A DNA stretch of 64,000 bases from Desulfobacter hydrogenophilus. Its GTDB lineage: Bacteria > Desulfobacterota > Desulfobacteria > Desulfobacterales > Desulfobacteraceae. The stretch lies in the NCBI RefSeq assembly GCF_004319545.1, contig NZ_CP036313.1:2420501-2484500 (forward strand), given 5' to 3'. Position 1 is the stretch's first letter; every line of letters starts with the position of its first letter. Below are positions 59,024 through 64,000 of the stretch, piece after piece. Made by a program: the position numbers and the translations under genes. The notes below the pieces were generated by a model that saw nothing but the letters and a program-made list of their open reading frames with translations, was not told the DNA's origin and searched no databases.

Positions 59024-59038
59024 GCAACCTGTGTGCCA
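59024..59038 (-). promoter_or_regulatory. sigma-54 (-24/-12) promoter of the decarboxylase/ATP-grasp operon
   Basis: Read on the minus strand, TGGCACACAGGTTGC fits the consensus TGGCAC-N5-TTGC exactly. Transcription would begin near 59010, about 50 bases before the 53-aa gene. The divergent gene at 59318 encodes a sigma-54 activator, which fits this promoter. The stretch 59040-59317 has AT-rich inverted repeats such as TATCTATTAATTCAGATA that may be its enhancer sites. Confidence 0.8.
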
Positions 59039-59317
59039 GTGTTATTATAAAAAAATAATATCTATTAATTCAGATAGTTATCGTGTGTGATGTAGTTCTT
59101 ATACTGGGTTTTTCGGAAAATTTTTGCTGAAATATAAAAATGGTGGCATTTTATGGTTAAATTGGTAATTTTTAGCCGATTTGTAATGTGGATGATTATG
59201 GTGTGCCAAGATTTTACATCGGTTATAAAAGTATGTTGCTTGTTTTTTAGAATTTATATATACTTCAGCATCTTATGAAAAATAGTAATATTTTACCGGA
59301 AATAAAACGAGCTTTTT

Positions 59318-60739
59318 ATGTTGATTCGCCTGGCATGTGCCATTAAAGAGACAAAGATACGCACCGAGCTTGCGAACAGACTGGCGGAACAGGATGTTCA
59401 GCTTCAGTTTTTTAAGCCCAGTACCCTCTTCTGGCAGGCCCTTGCCAGAAGCTGCGCCGACGTGTTTATTGTCAGCAGCTCCACAATTCCCAAGCCTGTT
59501 GAATCAAGTATTTCCCTGCTCAATGAATTGCCTGAAGCGCCCATGACCGTCGTGCTGCATAATCGGGAGTCCTCGGAAGAACATGCCAATCTTCTGGCCG
59601 CCGGTGTTGATGTAGTGCTTTATTCGGGTATCCCAATAGACAGTCTTTTTGAAGCCCTTGAAACCACACTGGAATCCCGCCGTCAGTTCTATTATGCGGA
59701 ACGGTTTGACCGGCGGGGGCGCTTTCTGCCCCGGCTTAACGATTTTACCTCCAACAGCCGGGATATGCAGGCGTTTCTGGATGAAACCCGGCAGGTGGTG
59801 TCCAGTGACGCCACCATACTGCTGCTTGGTGAGACAGGTGTGGGCAAGGAACATCTGTCCAAGGCCATCCATGCAGACAGCCATAGATCCACAGGTCCTT
59901 TCATTGCCATAAATATGGCAGCCATTCCGGAACAGCTGATGGAAAGCGAACTGTTCGGACATGAGCAGGGGGCCTTTACCGGGGCCGTGCGCTCCCGGCG
60001 GGGGGCATTTGAACTTGCCCATGGCGGCACTATTTTTCTAGACGAAATTGGGGAGATGCCCCTGCAGATGCAGACCAAGCTGCTTCGGGTGCTGCAGGAA
60101 CTTGAATTTACGCCGGTGGGTGGTGAAAAACCGGTATGGGTGGATGTCCGGGTGATTGCGGCCACCAATAAAGACCTCGAAGAGGAGGTTGAAAAGGGAA
60201 CCTTCCGAAAAGATCTTTATTACCGGCTTGGGGTTATTTCATTAACGCTTCCCCCCTTGAGAAAGCGTAAAGAGGATATCCCCTCACTGACCAACCATTT
60301 TTTGACCATGAACCAGCAGAAATTCGGCAGAAACCTCAAACGATTTTCCCAGCCGGCCATGGAGGCTTTGTGCAATTACCACTGGCCGGGCAATATCCGT
60401 GAATTGATGAACGTTATTGAGCGGGCTGTTCTGCTGTGCAAGTCAGATATGATGACTCTGGAAGAGCTGCCGTCGGTTTTCCATAATGCCAAACCCGTCC
60501 GGGTGGGCGATGGTGACTCGACGCTTTCGTTGCCCCGGGAATGGGAATCCATGGCCCTGCCCCAGATCCGGGACGCCGTTTATGATCAGGTGGAAGCGTT
60601 GTATCTATCCATGGTGCTCAAGAAAACCCGAGGTAAAATCGGAGAAACCGCTAAAATTGCAGGCATTCATCCCAGGGGCCTGTATGCCAAAATGAAAAAA
60701 CTGGGACTGGATAAAGCTGAGTTTAAAGCCAAAGGATAA
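59318..60739 (+). CDS. sigma-54-dependent transcriptional activator with degenerate receiver domain
   Basis: The 473-aa protein has a receiver-like domain (residues 1-125), an AAA+ domain (about 145-385) and a C-terminal Fis-type HTH (GKIGETAKIAGIHPRGLYAK). The Walker A is LLLGETGVGKEHL, the GAFTGA loop that contacts sigma-54 is complete (EQGAFTGAVRS), and Walker B is GGTIFLDEIGEMP. In the receiver, the phosphoacceptor aspartate is replaced by serine (FIVSSSTIPK), so phosphorylation is unlikely. It probably activates the promoter at 59024-59038, and its signal may be a small molecule. ATG 59318 is chosen for the intact receiver start. Confidence 0.92.
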   Translation: MLIRLACAIKETKIRTELANRLAEQDVQLQFFKPSTLFWQALARSCADVFIVSSSTIPKPVESSISLLNELPEAPMTVVLHNRESSEEHANLLAAGVDVVLYSGIPIDSLFEALETTLESRRQFYYAERFDRRGRFLPRLNDFTSNSRDMQAFLDETRQVVSSDATILLLGETGVGKEHLSKAIHADSHRSTGPFIAINMAAIPEQLMESELFGHEQGAFTGAVRSRRGAFELAHGGTIFLDEIGEMPLQMQTKLLRVLQELEFTPVGGEKPVWVDVRVIAATNKDLEEEVEKGTFRKDLYYRLGVISLTLPPLRKRKEDIPSLTNHFLTMNQQKFGRNLKRFSQPAMEALCNYHWPGNIRELMNVIERAVLLCKSDMMTLEELPSVFHNAKPVRVGDGDSTLSLPREWESMALPQIRDAVYDQVEALYLSMVLKKTRGKIGETAKIAGIHPRGLYAKMKKLGLDKAEFKAKG

Positions 60740-61336
60740 GTGTTCATGTATTCGCCCTTTCATTACCAGATTTCTGAGTATGACTGTGTGCCCACAGCCA
60801 TTACCAATGCCATTTCCTTTTTGTTTCACCGTAAAGAAATCCCCCCTATGGTTCTTCGGCATCTTTATCTTTATTGCCTTGATACGGTGGGACAAGACTC
60901 CCGATTCGGTCTTGGCGGTACCAGTAAATATGCCGTACGTATGGTGGGCAACTGGCTTAATTCTTACCGTAGGAAGTCTTTTTCCGTTGCCACACAGTTC
61001 CTGGAAAAAGAACAGGTCTCCCTGGAATCGGGTGGGCAGATCGAATCCTGTCTGTCAGAGGGCGGGGTGGTGCTGTGTAATATCCTTTTGACCCCCCGTG
61101 ATGAACATTATCTTATGGTCATGGACATGGATGACGAGTGGATATACTGCTTTGATTCATACCGCAGGCAATCCATCCGTGGCATGAAGGGAATGGCCCG
61201 GGTGATCAATGACGGTGACGGCCGGTCACCCAATCTGAAAATAAAGCGGGACTGGGTCGGGCAGGGCCAGGTGAAACGGTTTTGTTTGGGACCCATACCG
61301 ATGCGTGAAAGTCTTTTAATCTGGCGGACATCCTAG
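60740..61336 (+). CDS. C39-like cysteine peptidase/papain-fold protein
   Basis: The 198-aa protein starts right after the activator stop (TAA then GTG; ATG 60746 is an alternative). It has the Cys motif SEYDCVPTAITNAI and later histidine and aspartate in RDEHYLMVMDMDDEWIYCFD, the C39-like catalytic order. The middle carries RFGLGGTSKYAVRMVGNWLN. No signal peptide or transmembrane part is present. It may process or transfer the product of the divergent operon rather than a bacteriocin leader, since no leader peptide gene is visible. Confidence 0.7.
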   Translation: MFMYSPFHYQISEYDCVPTAITNAISFLFHRKEIPPMVLRHLYLYCLDTVGQDSRFGLGGTSKYAVRMVGNWLNSYRRKSFSVATQFLEKEQVSLESGGQIESCLSEGGVVLCNILLTPRDEHYLMVMDMDDEWIYCFDSYRRQSIRGMKGMARVINDGDGRSPNLKIKRDWVGQGQVKRFCLGPIPMRESLLIWRTS

Positions 61337-61964
61337 TAGAGACATTGATTTTTAATGATATAAAAATATCAAAAAGTAAGGATTTTTCCGATAGATACCT
61401 GTCCCAATTGTTGCTATGGATTTGAACAAAAGTTAAGCTCTAAATAAATAACAAAAACAGCAGGGTATCGTTTTGGCTGTATAGAGGATCTGAGTTTCAG
61501 TGATGTGACAATAATCACAAAACACCGTTGCACTACCGATATAGCCTTTGCCTCCATCCGACCGAGCCTAAGACTTGCCAAATGTTTGCAAATCCATTAG
61601 ATTTTACTCATTTTATATAAAAGTTTCAATTGGTTAGTGACTTACTTTCATGTTTCGTTGTGGGTTGAGCTTTGGTATTGATAGATCAAGTCAGCCCATG
61701 GCTGTTATTAAGAATACATGCCGTGTCCGGCTCACACAAAACGCTCCAACCGAGGGTGTTTCCGCACGGGAAACGCCACCGCAATACTGGGGTGATATCA
61801 CGCTTTGGGAGCAAATCAATGCATTGGCAGATAGAGAACCACCGCTGGTCAAAATTGAAGGGCCAAGCCCAAGATTGCCCCAATGGGAAGGTCTTGCAGA
61901 TTTAAAGCTGTTTCGAGTGCACTCAATGTAACAAAGATAATAGATGAATTGAGTGCACTCATAC
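61337..61964. other. intergenic region without a supportable gene
   Basis: A 93-codon frame at 61650-61931 has an ATG but no ribosome binding site and no family features; both strands carry similarly long open frames there, so chance is likely. A conspicuous repeat is AATTGAGTGCACTC around 61912-61968 with two GAGTGCACTCA palindromes, possibly an operator or the terminator area of the TPR gene. Confidence 0.4.
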
Positions 61965-64000
61965 TCAAATTTGTTTAAGAATTTTTTTTGCCTCATCCGC
62001 CCCTTTAAAGTCTTCCTTTAGCTCAAGCGCCTTTTTCAGGTATCGTTTAGCATTTATGTAATCCCACTTTTTGTTGTAGGCCAGGCCTATATGAAAGTTG
62101 AAAATCGGGTTTTCAGGTTCTTTTTCAATGCAGTTGGAGAACTCTTGAATGGCAGAATCATAGAGTTCTTTTTTGTAGTAGATCCAGCCCAGGGTATCCA
62201 TGATGGCCGGGACTTCCCCGCTGAGTTCCTTGGCCTTTCTGGCCAGATCCAGGGCTTTGTTCATTTCTATGTTTTGCTCGGCATAGAAAAAAGCCAGGTT
62301 GTTCAAGGCGGGAATGTATTCCGGATTTAGTTCAAGTACTTTTTCGTAATGGGCCTTTGCCTGTTCATTTTTGTTCCTTTTTTCGTAGAAAAGGCCAAGC
62401 TGGAAATGGGGTTCGATCTGTTCCGGGCGCTGGGCCAGCAGGCTTTGATAAATCTCAAGCTCTTTCTTATTATTTTCTTCCCGGTGGTATATCCTGGCCA
62501 GGGCAAGGTAGGGTTGAGTATATTTGGGATTCGACTGGATGGACAGTTCAAAGGCTTGCTTTGCAGCATCCGAATTCCCAAGGGCCATGAAAAGGTTACC
62601 CCTGATGCCCTGGATAATGGAGACCACAACAGGCGAGGGGTCCTGAAGGGCTTCAAGATGGGCATCACACCTGTCAAGGGCAGTCTGATACTCTTTCTCG
62701 GCGCTGTACAGCCGGATTATGTTGATGAAAACATCCATAAGGTTTGGGTTAATGGCCAGGGCTTTGTCATAGACCGCCAATGCCTGGTTCGGTTTTTTGT
62801 CCATCATAAAAAGATTGCCCAGCCTGAACAGTGCCGCCGGATTTTTGGGATGGTCCTGGATTAAAGCCTCATAAACAGCCTGGGCTTGTTGTGTTTTCTG
62901 CTGGGCTGCGTAAATGTTTGCCTTCAGCAAAAGGGCCTCATAGTTTTCAGGTCTCAGGTTTAATGCCTTGTTAATTTCAGACTCGGCCAGAAAATAGTCG
63001 GCCTGTTTGAAATAGATATCCGCCATGATGATTCTTGCTTTGAGATGAGAGGGGTTCTTTTCCAGGGTTTTGGCAATATAGGCCATGGCCTGATCTGTTT
63101 TTTTGTCTTCCAGGAGCACAGATCCCATCAAAAAATTGTATCGGGCTGAGTCCGGCTCCTCTTCCAGCAGGGACAAGAGAACTTGCTTGGCCTGGGTCAA
63201 TTTTTTTCGGGAGGTCAAAAGCTTTGCCTTGAGGACTTTTGCCTGGGGAAAGTCGGGCCGGGTTGCCAATACCTCATCAATCATTTCTTCAGATTTTTGA
63301 TATTCCTGGTGACGGAAATAAAAGTCGGCATAGGCGGTTTTCAAGCCCGCATGTTCCGGATGGATGGCCAGGGCTTTTTTGATAAACTCTTCTGCCTTGT
63401 CCGGCTGTTCATTGGCATTGTAGAACCGGGCAATGAGCATGTAGGGCAAAGGATTGTCCGGGGCCAGTTCAATCGCTTTTAAAAAGGATTGCTCTGCCTG
63501 ACTGTTTTCATCTAGGCCGGCCTGGAAGTTGGCCAGCATGATTCTGGGTTCAACCGCCTTCGGTTTTTGGTCCACCAGATCGTCAAGAACAGCCCGAGCT
63601 TTGTCATCGGCCTTTTGGGACAGGTAATACCTGAAGACAACTTGGTTGATGTTTAAGTCATCTGGCGCCGTTGCCAGGGCTTTTTTCAGCATGGCTTCGG
63701 CTTTGTCAGAATCCTTTTGGGTCTGGTAGATCCTTGCAAGGACCAGCATGGCTCTGGTCTGTTCGGAATCCAGCGCAAGAATTCGTTCATAAATACCCGC
63801 CAGGGTCTCCAATGTTTCTTTTTTGCTGCCCAGGATTCCGGCTTTCAGATAGAGTCCTTTGATGTTGTCCGGGTCAGCAGTAAGGACCTGTGCCACTTTC
63901 TTTTCCGCGTCAGACCATTTTTTGGCCAGAAAATAGAACGAGGCCAGTTGGAGTTTGGTATCAAGATTGTCCGGCTCCAGTTCCTCCAGCCGTAAAAATG
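61965..64000 (-). CDS. large TPR-repeat protein, C-terminal part (5' end outside window)
   Basis: The frame is open to the window end, giving more than 675 visible residues. They form about eighteen consecutive TPR units of 34 residues, for example PHFQLGLFYEKRNKNEQAKA, IPALNNLAFFYAEQNIEMNK and FNFHIGLAYNKKWDYINAKR. The repeat density and lack of other domains resemble the exported PEP-CTERM-associated (PrsT-like) TPR proteins or generic protein scaffolds. The start, and any signal peptide, lies outside. It is transcribed towards the C39-like gene with a 600-base gap. Confidence 0.85.
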   Translation of the reverse strand, partial: FLRLEELEPDNLDTKLQLASFYFLAKKWSDAEKKVAQVLTADPDNIKGLYLKAGILGSKKETLETLAGIYERILALDSEQTRAMLVLARIYQTQKDSDKAEAMLKKALATAPDDLNINQVVFRYYLSQKADDKARAVLDDLVDQKPKAVEPRIMLANFQAGLDENSQAEQSFLKAIELAPDNPLPYMLIARFYNANEQPDKAEEFIKKALAIHPEHAGLKTAYADFYFRHQEYQKSEEMIDEVLATRPDFPQAKVLKAKLLTSRKKLTQAKQVLLSLLEEEPDSARYNFLMGSVLLEDKKTDQAMAYIAKTLEKNPSHLKARIIMADIYFKQADYFLAESEINKALNLRPENYEALLLKANIYAAQQKTQQAQAVYEALIQDHPKNPAALFRLGNLFMMDKKPNQALAVYDKALAINPNLMDVFINIIRLYSAEKEYQTALDRCDAHLEALQDPSPVVVSIIQGIRGNLFMALGNSDAAKQAFELSIQSNPKYTQPYLALARIYHREENNKKELEIYQSLLAQRPEQIEPHFQLGLFYEKRNKNEQAKAHYEKVLELNPEYIPALNNLAFFYAEQNIEMNKALDLARKAKELSGEVPAIMDTLGWIYYKKELYDSAIQEFSNCIEKEPENPIFNFHIGLAYNKKWDYINAKRYLKKALELKEDFKGADEAKKILKQI

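Noticed and set aside
61650..61931. 93-codon open frame upstream of the TPR gene end
   Set aside because: Several overlapping frames of similar length occur on both strands at the same place, and no ribosome binding site precedes the ATG.

Overview
The window looks like chromosome from a strictly anaerobic, Gram-negative Desulfobacterota bacterium of the Desulfobacteraceae type. This is inferred from gene content only: an aryl-polyene-like fatty-acid cluster, a two-gene SufC/SufB system, a secreted FmdE-domain protein beside a TonB/ABC uptake operon, a Tat-exported superoxide dismutase, and many insertion sequences. No rRNA, tRNA or CRISPR array was recognised.

Region 1 (1-7.7 kb, plus strand) is the first arm of a lipid/aryl-polyene-type cluster: the end of an AMP-forming acyl ligase, three ketosynthases (KS), a PlsC-type acyltransferase, a thioesterase, a family-2 glycosyltransferase and an LpxL-type acyltransferase. 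Region 2 (7.7-14.2 kb) is an accessory landing zone: a broken zeta-toxin/antitoxin pair, a decayed winged-helix gene, a 5'-truncated RAYT transposase, a truncated PH-domain gene, a complete IS66 element with an 8-bp target duplication, and a Fic gene behind four symmetrically placed operator-like half-sites. Region 3 (14.5-16.2 kb) resumes the cluster with an acyl carrier protein, a palindromic MITE and a fourth KS that closely resembles the first. A GGDEF gene follows. Region 4 (17.6-23.3 kb) is an mltF lytic transglycosylase gene cut in two by a 4.35-kb DDE/AAA+ transposon. Its ends, 6-bp target duplication and reconstructed target reading frame can all be read from the sequence. Region 5 (24.4-28.3 kb, minus strand) is the last arm of the cluster: dehydratase, FabG-type ketoreductase, LolA-like carrier, DUF3261 lipoprotein and a B12-binding radical SAM protein. 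Together these arms could make, reduce, dehydrate and export a membrane-anchored polyene; no MMPL-type exporter lies in the window.

Region 6 (28.5-34 kb) is AT-rich and looks foreign: an MCE-like lipoprotein, a membrane PAS/DnaQ-exonuclease fusion, an IS630-type transposase that needs a -1 frameshift, and an IS4-type transposase with a hairpin over its ribosome binding site. Region 7 (34.3-36 kb) is sufC-sufB. Region 8 (36.3-51 kb, minus strand) is one long operon-like array: DUF3450 protein, two ExbB-type proteins, ExbD, TonB, a TPR protein, a TonB receptor, a methyltransferase, a family-5 binding protein, two permeases, a double ABC ATPase and a secreted FmdE-domain protein. It reads as a complete route for carrying a metal chelate or small peptide across both membranes. 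Region 9 (51.3-54.6 kb) holds a cation/proton antiporter, superoxide dismutase and a universal stress protein.

Region 10 (54.8-61.3 kb) is the strongest candidate for an undescribed system. A minus-strand operon encodes a 53-aa protein, an AdoMet-decarboxylase-like pyruvoyl enzyme, a GNAT/FemAB-like acyltransferase, an ATP-grasp ligase and a PLP decarboxylase. It is preceded by a textbook sigma-54 promoter and faces a divergent sigma-54 activator with a degenerate receiver domain, followed by a C39-like peptidase. The window ends inside a large TPR protein.

A small dispersed repeat family (MITE, TTA-flanked, ends like AGGACCGCAGATTAAATAA) recurs at four places, and its ends repeatedly sit at or next to gene stop codons.
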